From Rhabdophis nuchalis (lineage: Eukaryota > Chordata > Lepidosauria > Squamata > Natricidae): a stretch of 64,000 nt of DNA. Shown one piece after another: positions 47,790 to 61,404 of the stretch (position 1 is its first letter; every line of letters begins with the position of its first letter). Made by a program: the position numbers and the translations under genes. The notes under the pieces are model-generated. The model was not told the DNA's origin, did no database searches, and saw only the letters and a program-made list of their open reading frames with translations. The stretch covers positions 139,484,962 to 139,548,961 of the forward strand of contig CM077644.1 in assembly GCA_039707465.1 (NCBI GenBank), in the 5' to 3' direction.

Positions 47790-48249
47790 CTCATGATGGT
47801 GAACCTAGGTTACATGTGCCACAGGTGGCATGTGGAGCTATTTGTCCTGGCACGCAAGGCGTTGCCCTGTCAGCGCTCTGGCCAGCTGAGTTTGGCCTTC
47901 TTTTGATCCCATTTTTCACCCTCTGGGCTAAAACCGGCCCTATGAGCAAAATCAGAAGTCTGTTCCCGAACTTCCAGTTTCCTGTATGGCCGGTTTTTCG
48001 CGCTCCAGATGCTTCAGGGAAGGCCCCGAAGCCTCCGGAGGGCCTCTGGGAGGGTGGGTGGCTGTTTTCACCCTCCCCAGGATCCTATAAAGCCTCTGGA
48101 GCCTGGGGAGGGCAAAAAAAGCCTGCCAAAAATGGGAGAGGGGAGCGTTGGTCTTGCACATAGCATTATGGGTGTGGCACACCTGTGCATGACTCCCCTG
48201 TGCTCCCCCCACTTTTGGCACGTGAGCCACAAAAAGTTCACCATCACTG
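47790..48249. mobile_element. hAT-type MITE, copy B of 4081-4540
   Basis: Same ends and interior as in copy A; here the right end 'aaagttcaccatcactg' is closer to the family terminus. Flanked by gtataggc and gtataggt. Confidence 0.8.
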
Positions 48250-48257
48250 GTATAGGT

Positions 48258-48498
48258 CAGTGGTGGGCAAACTCATTAGTCAACAGAGCCAAATATCAAC
48301 AATACCACGATTGAAATTTCTTTTGAGAGCCGGAAGGTGTGGCCTGTTTTGTGGGAGTGGCTCAGCGGTCATGTGACTAGGTGGGCGTGGCCAACTTGGA
48401 AAATGTGGTGAAACTCACTTAACGATGGTCTTGGTTAACAACCAAACTTTTAGGCTCAATTGTCATAAGTTCTTTTTTTCTTTCTTTCTTTCTTTCTT

Positions 48499-48541
<43 letters not shown>

Positions 48542-48674
48542 CTCTTTCTCTCTCTCTCCATTTCTCTCTCTCTCTCTCTCTCTTTTTCTCTTTCTCTCTT
48601 TCTCTCTCTCTCTTTCTCTTTCTTTCTCTTTCTTTCTTTCTTTCCCTCTTTCTTTCTCTCTCTCTTTTTCTTTT

Positions 48675-48745
<71 letters not shown>

Positions 48746-49361
48746 CTATCTCTGTCTCACTCCTCTCCTTCGTCCACCCATCTCTGTCACTCTGTGTGTG
48801 TGTGTGTCTATCTGTCTGTCTCTCACTTAATCAGTCTCTATCTATCTGTCTCTCCCTCCCTCTCTCTGTCTCTCCCTGTCTCTGTGTGTCACTCTCTCTG
48901 ATTCTCTCCCTCCCTCTCTCTGTATGTCTGTCTCTCCCTCTTTCCCCCTGTCTGTCTCCGATTCAATTCCTCCCTGTGTCATTCTCTATCTGTGTCTCTC
49001 TCCGTCTCTCTCCCTCCCTCTCTTTCTCTCTGTCTCTGTCTGTCTCTGTCTTTCCCTCCCTCCCCCTCTGTCTCTCTCTGTGTCTGTCAGTCACTCCCTC
49101 TCTCCCCTCTCCTCCCCCCCCCCCTGGGAAGCAGCGGAAGGACCGGCATACCGGAGGTTACGGATGCCTCCTCCCGCAGCGGGCGAGGGAGCAGGCAGGG
49201 CGAGCACCCAAGGCTACCGTCATCTTAAGCATCACCGAGGCTGTCACCCGGCAGGTTGCCCGGCAGGGGCGTTGGGCAGGGAAGCCGGGCGCGTTTCCAC
49301 CGGCTCCCTCCGACAGCCACCACGGCACACGTTCTGGGGCTGCGTGGCTGGGAGAGAGATG
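48258..49361. mobile_element. Foldback hAT MITE, left half only (copy B)
   Basis: Begins 'cagtggtgggcaaactc' after gtataggt (48250-48257) and matches 4549-5636. It then stops abruptly within about 5 bases of the palindrome centre and is joined to L1 sequence. The right half and its target duplication are missing. Confidence 0.9.
48470..49125 (+). repeat. (TTTC)n / CT-rich tract, copy B
   Basis: Pyrimidine-rich tract inside the truncated foldback MITE, with a different arrangement of TTTC blocks from copy A. Long Ser/Phe/Leu frames across it are artefacts. Confidence 0.95.
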
Positions 49362-49758
49362 ATTGACTATTTAACCCTCCGGTGATTGACTATTTAACCC
49401 TCTGTTGACTTATTCCAGCTTCTTGGATTGCTCTTTTTCTCCTTTCGCCTCATACTTCTCCAGTTAGGTGTATCAGGGATTTTGAATTAGTAACACGGTG
49501 CCTTCAATTATAGCAATACTTTAGGTTAATAGAATGAATTGAGTTATATAACATGTGATTATTGTTTATTAATTGATTAACATCAGCAAAACCAGGGATT
49601 ACTATTTATTTACTGATTTAGTATTTGATAATTAATATTTACCCCCTCATTGATAAAAGAATTAACTAACAATTAATGAAGATTGAATAGTTAACAATAA
49701 TAATCCAATCTAATAATGATTTAGGGCAAGTAGAAAAAAAGACTAAAACCCGAAGGAT

Positions 49759-51688
49759 TTGACACTAGTAGAGGACAAGAAGTTGATTCGCCACAAGATT
49801 AACTTAGTGGCTCAAGAAGAGATTGCTGAAAAGATTAAGTGGGTAAAGCAAGGATTCTTCGAAAATTCTAATAAACCAGGAAGATGGCTAACTTATAGAA
49901 TTAAGTTAAAAGAAAGGAGCAAAATAGGTGGATTGAAAGATAGCAATGGAGGGTGGGTAATTGACAGGGAAGGTAAGAGGAAGATCTTACAGGATTTTTT
50001 CTCGGAACTATATAAGAGAGAAGATGGGGGGGGGCAAGAAATTGAACAGTACATAGGAATGTTGGGCCTCCCCAAATTATCAGAGGAGGTAAGGCAAATT
50101 TTCAATAAAGAAATCACAGAAAGTGAAGTTTGGGTAGCAATCGAAAAGCAGAAAACCGGGAAAACCCCTGGCACAGATGGGCTACCCACGGAATTTTATA
50201 AAAAAACCTTAGACATGGTAACAAAATATATGACAGAGGTCTTTAATGGAGTCTTCCTTGACGGCCGGATTCCACCTTCCTGGACAGAGGCTTATATTTC
50301 CTTGATTCCTAAGGAAGGAACAGACTTATCACTGATTAGAAACTACAGATCTATATCCCTCCTGAATACTGATTATAAGATCTTAACCTCTATTTTGGCA
50401 GGGAGAATGAAAGGGTTCCTGGATCACTACATCCATAGTGATCAAAATGGGTTTCTCCCACACAGACAAATAAGAGATAACTTGAGGATGATTATCAATG
50501 CCCTGGAATATTATGAGGCCCACTCGGATAAAGAAGCGGCATTTATTTTTATCAATGCCCAAAAGGCGTTTGATAGAGTCAACTGGAAATTTATGTTTGC
50601 CCTGTTGGAAAAGATGGAATTTGGGGATAATTTTATGCATCCGATAAGATCTATTTATAATACACAAACAGCTAGAATCCTAATTAATGGAGAGGAAACA
50701 GAACGGATTGAGATTAAAAAGGGAACAAGACAAGGATGTCCACTATCTCCAATCCTATTTATATTTACACTGGAGCCTCTTCTCCGGGAAATCAGGAGAA
50801 ACCAGGAGATAAATGGACTGAAAATTAGAGTGGAAGAGTATAAAATTCAGGCCTTCGTTGATGATTTAGCCTTTATCTTAGAAGACCCCTTAGAATCAGG
50901 AAATGAATTAATTCAGGTAATAGAGAAATATGGTAGAGTTGCGGGTTTCCTAATTAACAAGGATAAGACAAAGATAATAGTGAAAAATATGGCAATAAAT
51001 CAACAAAATGAATTAGAGGAAAAATTGGGCCTTCAAATTGTAAAAAAGATAAAATATTTAGGTATTTGGCTAACTTCTAAATGTACTTCAATCAAGGTAG
51101 ACAACCATCAATAATTACTGACCCAAATGAAATTAGACCTAGAAAAGTGGGGAAATCTACAACTCTCCCTATTAGGTAAGATAGCAATAATTAAAACTTA
51201 CGTTCTCCCAAAATGGATCTATTTATTCCAAACTGCCCCGGTGAGATTAGACAATAGCTTCTTCAAATTATTAGACAAGTATGTGAGGACATTTATTTTG
51301 CAGAAGAAGAAAGCTAGAATTAAGTTGAAAATGCTCCAAGAATTGCCAGCCAGAGGAGGATTTGGGTTGCCAAAATGGGAGTTTTACCACCAGGCAGCAA
51401 ACTTGACTTGGGTAAGAGATTGGATACTGCTGAGAAGGAAGCGGGTACTCATATTAGAAGGTCACAACCTAAGACAAGGGTGGCATCATTTTATGTGGAG
51501 AGAGAGGGGGGGAAATTGTAGGCACTTTAAGAACCACTATCTCAGGAAAACCCTATTGGAAACTTGGGAAAGAGTGAGGTTTAAATATTATTCAATGGTT
51601 CCGACCTGGGTTGTTCCACTGGAGGCCGTGACACATTCAACATTATATAATAATAAAATACAACTGACTTACCAGGACCTCCGAGACT
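49759..51688 (+). pseudogene. L1 ORF2 reverse-transcriptase region, copy B (catalytic residue lost)
   Basis: Matches the copy A frame but carries inactivating changes. Motif A reads FINAQKAFD, with the catalytic Asp replaced by Asn, where copy A has FIDAQKAFD. Motif C reads QAFVDDLAFIL instead of FADD. A TAA at 51112-51114 replaces a Lys codon. After it the frame resumes at 51127 and runs to the hAT insertion. Confidence 0.9.
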
Positions 51689-51696
51689 CTCTAGGG

Positions 51697-53254
<1,558 letters not shown>

Positions 53255-53344
53255 CTCTAGGGGAATTAAAAACACGGGAAGACATTTCCAAGGCAGGCAT
53301 AGTGATAGATTAGTTGGCTTATGCTCAAATAAAATCCAAAACCA

Positions 53345-53468
53345 AGGAAAGGAAAGGAAGAAAGGAAAGGAAAGGAAAGGAAGAAGGAAAGAAAGAAAGA
53401 ATTTATTATCACAATTGAGTCCAAAATTTTGGTTGCTAACCAAGAGCGTTGGTTGCTAACCAAGAGCG
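53345..53468. mobile_element. MITE remnant with duplicated 20-mer (left of half-L1)
   Basis: Purine microsatellite and 'tttattatcacaattgagtc' match A 25599-25833. A 20-base unit 'ttggttgctaaccaagagcg' occurs twice in tandem (53429-53448 and 53449-53468), whereas copy A has it once. The MITE resumes at 55475. Confidence 0.85.
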
Positions 53469-55474
53469 GAACCGGAAGTCACCACGACTTCCGGTTCCGC
53501 CTTCCAGCGGTGACGGACGAGTCTTGGGGCTTGTCCGCCGCTTTGCTCTTTTTTCTGCCCCCCCACGGGGGCGAGATGCCCCTTTTTGGGGGTCTCCCAT
53601 AGGGCTGGCTTGCCTGGGTTGGTTCCCCCCCCGCGGCAGCGGGGAAACGGCCCTTGTCTTTGGCCTAGGTGAAGAAGGACATGCTGCGGGGGGGTTCCCC
53701 CTCGCTAATGGTGGACGGCAACGCATGGTGAATATGGAGAGAGCTGGACATTCGGGTCGGAAGGCTCTCTGGGACTTTGGCGGCGAGGTGAGGAGTGAGT
53801 GGTTTTAAATATATTTTTGCTGTCATCCTGGACTGAAAAGAACTTGGAGGGGGGTGTTTGTTGTCAAACCCCCCCTCGGATTCAAAGCGGCGCTTGGAAA
53901 TGGCTCCTCGTTGCGAGGAAGCGGATATCCTAAACCCGGATTGCTTTGAAGCAAGGGAAAGTGATTTGGGGCTTGTCTTTTTAAAATGTATCTAGGTCCG
54001 GCTGGCTGGAAACAATCTTTCTTTTATTACTCTCTCCTGCCGGCTCTCAGTTTGGGCGGTCGAAGATGGCTTCCCGTTGTTCCTGAATGACTATTTCACT
54101 TATGGAAAGTTACCAACATCCCTTTGTGATACGGACTTCCTCTCGCTATTAATGAAGGTTTTCTTGGACTAATTGATTCCTTCCCGGGAGCGCTTTCTTT
54201 GCTACAACTATTGATTGTGAAACGTGTTTTCTCTTTGGGTCTTGAACTTTCTTTTTCTTTTTGCAATCCTGATTTGAACTTTCTCTTCTCTCCTGAACTG
54301 CTTCACCAGCCCCACCCAAAAAACGCCATTTTAGTGACACTGACTTTAACAGCTTACCATGGCACAAAAATCAGAACTGGCAGGTTTGGAACAAAGAATG
54401 ACATCTATGGAGAATGTGTTACAAGCTTTGGTGCAAGAAATTAAGGCTTTGAGAGAAGATCGTACCAGCTTAAAACAGGATATTCAGGAAACACGGAAAC
54501 AAGTGCTGCAAAACATACAGAAGACTGAAGAGCTGCAAGGGGGGCTGGCTGGGGCAAAGGGAGAGCTTAAAAATGTTAATAGTGAGATTGGAGAATTAAA
54601 TGGGCTTATGTCTAGGATGGATTTTGAAAGGATGTTATATTTTTTAAGATTTCAGAACATTTCTGAAGAGCCTGGTGAATGTCTTCCTGAACTCATGAGC
54701 ACAATTTTAGCAGATTATTTAAATAAACCCAAAGATGAGATCAGGGGGGACATTGACCTAGTCTACAGAATAAATTCTGCATATGCCAGGATAAATGAGG
54801 TACCCAGAGAGATACATATTAAATTTGTTAGGAGGTCAACCAGGGAGGGAATTTTGAAGGCACAGAGAGGTGGTCCGTTAATTTACCAGCAAAAAGTAGT
54901 CGCTATCTTGAAGCAGATCCCTAAAAAAATTAGAGAGATGAGAAGGAAATTTTCCTTCTTATCCAAAAAATTGTATGACCACGGGATTTGGTTCAAGTGG
55001 GTGATGCCTGAAGGAATGTTGGTGTTCTGGGAAGGAGGAAGAATAAGGATTAAAACAATTGCTGAGGCGGAAGCCTTTCTTAAAAAACATTCCTCTGTCC
55101 TGGGGGAAGATCCAGGGGGGGCAGGGGGGGCCACGGCCCCGCCCGCTGGGGGCCTGGAGGGAGAGACAGAAGACACAATTGCCAAGAGACTTAGATCAAA
55201 AAATAACTTTGCTTTGACTTTTGATTAACTTTGTATAACATCTGTATCTGGATTTTGCAAACGGATGACAGCATGGAATTGAGAATTTAGAAGTATGTAC
55301 TTGTTTTCACCTCGTAGTATTTATGAAAAATGTTTTTCTTTAATGATTTATTATGAAGCCCTGGAAGGGCCAATGACTCCGACGCGAAAGTTCTCAAAAT
55401 TTCTTTTGTATCCCTTACCTTACCCGATTGAAAAATTGTAAAAACCAATAAAACTTTTTCAATATTAAAAAAAA
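53469..55474 (+). mobile_element. Half-length L1: 5'UTR + ORF1 + 3' tail, no ORF2 (copy B only)
   Basis: GC-rich 5'UTR ('gaaccggaagtcaccacgac' on), complete ORF1 at 54359-55228, then only about 245 bases of 3'UTR with AATAAA (55447-55452) and poly(A). No endonuclease or RT sequence is present. Copy A shows the pre-insertion site at about 25830-25840. The layout resembles the HAL1 (half-L1) elements of mammals. Confidence 0.88.
54359..55228 (+). CDS. L1 ORF1 protein, intact
   Basis: A 289-residue open frame starting MAQKSELAGLEQRMTSMENV. Residues about 5-85 have heptad-like spacing (coiled coil for trimerisation). An RRM-like part follows at about 92-175 (ERMLYFLRFQNISEEPGECL, then GDIDLVYRINSAYAR and REIHIKFVRRSTREGILKAQ). 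The C-terminal domain (about 180-245) contains RRKFSFLSKKLYDHGIWFKW. A Gly/Pro/Ala-rich tail ends it. In L1 elements this RNA-binding chaperone coats element RNA in cytoplasmic particles. Being uninterrupted, it points to a recent insertion. Whether it is transcribed is unknown; it has its own 5'UTR. Confidence 0.88.
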   Translation: MAQKSELAGLEQRMTSMENVLQALVQEIKALREDRTSLKQDIQETRKQVLQNIQKTEELQGGLAGAKGELKNVNSEIGELNGLMSRMDFERMLYFLRFQNISEEPGECLPELMSTILADYLNKPKDEIRGDIDLVYRINSAYARINEVPREIHIKFVRRSTREGILKAQRGGPLIYQQKVVAILKQIPKKIREMRRKFSFLSKKLYDHGIWFKWVMPEGMLVFWEGGRIRIKTIAEAEAFLKKHSSVLGEDPGGAGGATAPPAGGLEGETEDTIAKRLRSKNNFALTFD

Positions 55475-55991
55475 ATGAGTTTCACCACATTTTAAAAGGT
55501 GGCCACTCCCATCCTGTCACATGACTGCCAAGCCACGCTCACAAAATAGGCCACACCTACAGAGTAGGTTCTAAAAAATTTGAAACCCACCACTGGGTGA
55601 TAGGGCCATTTTTTGCCCTCCGGAGCCTTCAGAAGGGCGAAAAAGGGCCCTAAGGCCAAATTGGAAGTCACAGTCCCCGAATTTCTGGGTTACCCGTAGG
55701 GCCGTTTTTCACCCTCCGTAGCCTTCAGGGAAGCTCCTGAAGCCTCCAAAGGGCCTCCGTGGGGACGGGCTTTTGCCCTCCCCAGGCTCCTAAAAAAACC
55801 CTGGAGCCTGGGGAGGATGAAAAAAGCATGCCAAAAACAGTGGGGAGCGCTGGTTGCACACACATGCGTGTGGGTTGGTGGTGGTCGCATGTGCATGCGT
55901 GCTGGGGTTGCATGCATAGAATTTTGGATATGAGTGTGCATGTGCACAACCCCCCTGCACTCCCCCTGCTTTTGGCACGCGATCCAAAAAA
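55475..55991. mobile_element. hAT-type MITE right part, copy B
   Basis: Matches A 25838-26339 ('aaacccaccactgggtgata' through 'ggttaaccatcactg'). Its left portion is separated by the half-L1 and its left end was removed by the 3.9-kb deletion. A 36-base segment near 55616-55652 is absent from A. Confidence 0.8.
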
Positions 55992-56123
55992 GGTTAACCA
56001 TCACTGTCATAGAGTATGTTGAGCAGAGACATCCAGTCATCCAAAGAGGCTCTAAGGCTAAAAGTAAATCAGATATCAGGCCCTCCTGCTTCTAGCCCCA
56101 AACTTGTACATTAGAGTAGTATT

Positions 56124-56219
56124 TCTTAACCTCAACAATCTTAAGATTCATCGACTAGGTAGGGAATTCTGAGAGTTGAAGTCCATACATCATAAAGTTG
56201 TTGGGTTGAGAAACTCTAC
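56124..56219. mobile_element. Small hAT-like MITE, copy B
   Basis: Counterpart of 26452-26551, with inverted ends and the core 'attctgagagttgaagtcca'. Confidence 0.7.
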
Positions 56220-59200
56220 CAAAACACACCTTTTTACTTAAGTCCAATTCCATCCATGAATAAAATCCACAGATCCATTCGCTGATTGAAAATAGAAATG
56301 GAAATTAAAGTGCGAATCATTTATACAATGCAATTTTATCTATTTTTCTCTATTTATTTTATCCTATTTAATTTTATAATCCTATTGCCTAATGATGCTA
56401 ATACATTTTTTTCTTTGAAAGGTTAAAACAAATTGTCATAACAATTAGCATAGTTGAGGGAACTGCTTAGAATAAACGCAGAGCATTCTGGTTACATTTT
56501 AATTTGCTACCTCAGGGTGATTCCTCAATTAGATATAAATAAAATATGTAGTTAATTAAATGGCTACATTTCTGTGTCATTCTTTGCAATCAGGGACTTA
56601 CAAAGTGTAAAGATAAATATTTGAAAAGCATTGTCTTCTTTTGTGTACGTGTATTGTTCTATGCCTAGAAAAGGACAACAATTTTGCTGCTTCTTTTGCA
56701 GATGGCAAACACGCTTGGGTGCTTGCTTGCTAAGCCGAGCTTACCCCAAAATCTATTTTTAGTTACTGTCCTTTCATTTTGTATGTTTCTAATTGATCAG
56801 TGAATATTGAAAGCAACTCCCTTAAGAGCTGAAACACTGAAAATGGCCTTGAAGTCATGTGGCAAACAGGAGCAAGGATATTACATAGCATTCTAAGGGG
56901 GATCATACAATTGTATTGCTGGACCTCAAAAATAATGTACATAGTACAATCCTTCGCTGAGGCTGGAAATGTACCACTATAAAAGTATTTTTTCCAGCAG
57001 CTTCCGCCGTATTACCTTTCATTAAAATCTTTTAACAACTTCCATGCACTGTTTGAAAAAAAAGGCTGGTTCTCTGGTAACATTGGTTTTGATTCTCTCT
57101 TCTGGATGAACTTATCATACAGTAATTCCTTTGTTGATAATAGGTGTAGGTCAGGAAATCTTTTAAGTACCCTTCTCCAGATCTAACAAATTCTAAGAGA
57201 GATTCTTACCACTTCTGGGTCCTTATCTCAACACATTCTAAATTCTCAGTATGTGTTCAACTTACGAGTAAAATCAAGGGAATGGTGAAAGTAAATGGGG
57301 ATCTACCATATCCCAGTAATGGGCATCTAGTCTTCCAGAAGTTGTGGAACAATAAATTGTAGCAACCATTGTCAGGCATGAAGAATTGGGATCACATTAA
57401 GTTCCAGTTAAGCTGATTTGTTTTTCATGCCTATACACAAGACTATTCAACTAATGAACAGAACTGAATTGACGATAGATAAGAACTAATGGAATCTGCG
57501 GTGTGTGTGTGTGTGTACACATTTCCATCATTTGTGGGCACATAACAACTCCAGGCTGATTCCTGTGTTGACTTCACCCAGACTCTGCTTTTTCTACAAC
57601 CATTGACAGAATTCCTAATAATGAAGGATGCTGGAAAATGTACTTGAGTAAATCTATAGGGTCACAGATTGCCCTTCCTTGTGTACTGTATATAGTTACA
57701 TAAAATATTTTAATATTCTATATGCTATATAGAATACATTCTAGATTTTAATATAGAAATATTGTGTGTGTGTCTGTTATTTGAAAGCTATTTTAAGTTG
57801 CTACCATAGCATGACCACATCTATCTTAGTATACGTAGGATTTCTGAGCTCACGTCTTGTGGATAGAATCAGAAGAGGGATTGTGCCCCCTAGTGCTCCC
57901 AGACACTTCAGAAAGAGAAGGCTTTTATGAGAACATAGGTGGGAGATTCATTTCTCCATTCCCCCCCTCAAAGAAAGTTATTTCCACCTATTATAGTACT
58001 GTTGTTTTTCCCTTATGTATGGTGGGGTTTGATTATCCTTAATGGCAAATTCATTGATCACTGTAACCATTTTTTTCTTACTTACTTTTTCTGTAGTTTG
58101 GGGAGTGGCTTTGTCTGTCCAATTGCAGTTTTCCTTTGCAGAATATGGCAGGATGGTGTGGTGGTAGGATTTAGTGAGCCTTCACTAGGCAACACATCCA
58201 TTTTTCCTAGTTTTCCTGGTCAGGAAAGGGAAGGAGTCCAATTTTTGCCTTTGCTTGGAAGCTGAGTAGAAATTATGACTCTTGTTGCACTAGCTACAAT
58301 GGGAGCAAATGAGGCGAAAAATGTACAAGATCCGCTTTTCTCTTCCATCTTTTCTCTCTCTCTACTAACCTGATATACAGCATACAACTCAGGGTAGATG
58401 TCACTTGGGGAAAGGAATTAAAAGCAGAAGCAGGGAAATTTCCAATTGCTAATAGATTTCCATCAAATCAATATAAGATGTCTTGCTAATACCAAGTGAA
58501 AAACAACCTGAAGCATATGCTGAAGGTTTGGGGGGGGGGGGGGGTTGGAGAGAAGGTATATTTCAACCTTAGAATGATCTTTTCAGAATTAAGCTTGCAG
58601 CAATTCATGAAACAATAAATAATTTGGATTCTTTTTTAGAAAGTTCCAAGTAAAGTTCTGTATTAAAATATTAAGTGAGGTTCTAGCCTTTGATCTGATT
58701 TAGAAATAGGATGTGCAGATTCTCAAAAGCCTGCAACATTACAGTATCCAGTTTGGCAGTTTAGCACCCACACCCACCTCTCTCCAAGAAAAAAGAAATA
58801 TCCTGGGAAATATTGAAAAGGCAGAATATTATATTTCCCTGGATGTGAAAAGGGAAAAATATGTTTTTAAAGACAAAGTAGCTCCCTGCAGCTTCCTGCC
58901 CCCCTTCTTTGTCAATGAGCCATTAAAGCCTGGACTAGTCCACTCTACATAACAAAGATTGGTTGAGCATAAGCTCCAGGGTGATGGGATTAAGGCATGA
59001 TAGTATTAGTCCTTTACACATCTCACCACAGAGTACCTGAGAAGAAGCAATGCTCAACCAAACTTGGACTCAAAACACAGCCTAGAGAGCTGCCCCTGCA
59101 TGGCCTCTTGGGAGTCTGACAACCAATCAGAATACAAGCTCAAGATCAAAGGTCAGAGAGGGCATAGAGCCAGGAACTTTCAACATCTCGCTCTCTTTTT

Positions 59201-59344
59201 CTTCTTCACCCAACACCTGGAATCATATGATCACCTTTTATGTTCAGGAGCTCAACCCACGTGATCCTGTTTACCATTAAACCATCTTTCCAAACAGCCT
59301 CCATGTTTCCAGTGTCTTTAGCCCCACTTGGAATTGAACCCAGA
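56220..59344. other. Long stretch with no supportable gene, copy B
   Basis: Counterpart of 26552-29300 plus about 480 bases at 56299-56780 that copy A lacks. A G run lies at about 58529-58543. No gene seen. Confidence 0.6.
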
Positions 59345-60103
59345 ACATAAGAACATAAGAATAGCCTTGCTGGAACAGGCCACAGTCCATCCAGTCCAGC
59401 ATTCTGTCTCCCACAGTGGCTCCCCATTTGCTTCAGGGTCTTCCCAAGCAGATGTCTTTATCTGCTTATGATTCCCTGCAAATGGCATTGAGAGATATCC
59501 TGCCTATTTCTCCAACCCGGAGGGTGTCCTTAGGCATCCATAATGATAGCCATGGATACCCTTGTTCTCCATGAACTTGTCTAATCCTTTCTTAAAGGTG
59601 TCGAGGCTGACAGCTGTCACCACTTCTTCTGGCAGGGAGTTCCATAGACCAGTGATCCTCTGGGTGAAAAAGTACTTCCTCTTATTTGTTTGAGGTCTAG
59701 TTATCCAAAGTTTCATGGAGTGCCCCCTAGTTTTAGTGCTGTGCGATAGGGAAAACAGTTTTTCCTTTTCTACTTTGTCCACACTGTGCATGATTTTATA
59801 GACTTCAATCAGGTCACCTCTCAGGCGCCGTCGTTCTAGAATGAAGAGGCCCAGCCGTTGCAGCCTCAGATGGTAAGGAAGGTGTTCCAGCCCCCTAATC
59901 ATTCTGGTTGCCCTCCTCTGCACCTTTTCCATTTCCATAATATCCTTCTGAAGGTATGGTGACCAGAACTGTACACATTACTCCAGATGGGGCCTCACCA
60001 TAGATTTATAAAGAGGCAGAATGACACTTGCTGACTTATTTTCTATACCCTTCCTAATGATCCCTAGTAATGAGTTTGCTTTTTTCAAAGTCTTGCTTTG
60101 AGG
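59345..60103 (-). mobile_element. CR1 LINE 3' part, copy B only
   Basis: Minus strand: KKANSLLGIIRKGIENKSAS, LYKSMVRPHLE, VQRRATRMIRGLEHLPYHLR and RITGLWNSLPEEVVTAVSLD, then a 3'UTR ending 'cttatgttcttatgttctg'. A frameshift near 59960 separates the first part. Copy A reads uninterrupted from 'gaacccag' to 'aagaacatttc' at the same place. Confidence 0.92.
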
Positions 60104-60769
60104 AGAAGAACATTTCTCCCAATAGCAGGATACTTTTTTTAAAATCCAGTACAGGTTTTGTGTGTATTTTAAAAAGAAAAATCTAAAAATATTCTCAGAA
60201 ATAAAATGATTATATATTTTTAAATTGGTGTAGATTTGGCAATTGCATAGATTTTCTCTATTATTATTTCTCTCCAATCTGGCCCTTCAAGTCTTTAGGC
60301 AAAAATTAATTTGAAAAGGTAGAAAAGCATAGTGAGATATTTCCAGTTTTCTTTCCGTTTTAAAAAGGTTGTGCACTTATACCCTTTCTTTCAGGGTTTA
60401 GATTCAGCAGAACTTAAGAACAATAACAAAACAAAACAAAAAAACCCAAAGCATAAACCAATAATCCACAATAAAATAATAAAATGGCAACCCAAATAGA
60501 AATGACATCATCAATTGGGGCTCCAGCCTATCGGGATCTAGAGACTTGGGGCAACCACCAGTCTTGACAGCCTTTATAAAGGCCAGCAGGATTGGAGCTG
60601 ATTGTGTGGCAGGTTAAAGATATCCCACCAAAGCTTCAAAAACCAAGGCATTTTCTTAAGCGTGCCTCTCCCTCCTATATCCACCCCCCTCCGCCCCACG
60701 TGAACCTTCCTCCTGCATCTTGTATCTCAAAGGAAGACTCTGCAAAGGGGCAATAGAAGCTCTGGTGAT
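60104..60769. other. Stretch with no recognised feature, copy B
   Basis: Counterpart of about 29300-29962; AT-rich, no gene. Confidence 0.55.
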
Positions 60770-61404
60770 CAATGTTCCCTCTAATTTTTTTCCAGTGTGT
60801 GCAGAAAAGTATAGCGTTTGAGCGGCACATTGTCATGCCTGAGCACCTGAATTCTTTTTTAGCCATAATTGCCATCAGAGCAGATGTTGGGGAGGGGAGC
60901 AAGGAGGAAAAGGGTCCCTTCCCTCTCCCTCAGGCCCCCAGGAAGGAAGGGAGGGAAGGGATGGGGAGGGAAAGGAAATGGGAAATGCAGCCACGTCAGC
61001 CCCTATGTAAGTATCAAGAGCTAATCATCATTACAGTTTTGTCGGTTTCAAATTTGCATTCATTCTTGAGTTGTATGTAACTACAGCAGCCTCTAGTCTG
61101 GGAACAGCGTTTGACTTGCAAACTTCCGTCCATGGTTGGAGAAACGCAGGCTACAACCAGCAAATCGCGTTTCCCCAAGAACCAACACAGCCCCAGAGGA
61201 CCAATGGGAATTCTCCCTTCTGCAGCGTCATCGGTCTCCGGGCAGAGTCTTCCTTGATTTCACCAATCACCAGATGGAGGAGAGAGTTCGGTGCAGAGAG
61301 AGAAGAGAGGGAGGGGGGATAAAAACACTGCGCTGCAGGTTGAAACTTCTGTGTGGTGGTTTCTTGTTACATCCGCGTCTGCGCGCAGCTTAGAGGGAAC
61401 AGTG
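60770..61404. mobile_element. Candidate TIR element, internally deleted (copy B)
   Basis: Same ends as in copy A (60770-60784 and 61390-61404). About 0.92 kb is missing from its middle, joined at GAAA near 60985. The CCAAT boxes and GGATAAAAAC motif near the right end are preserved. Confidence 0.45.
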
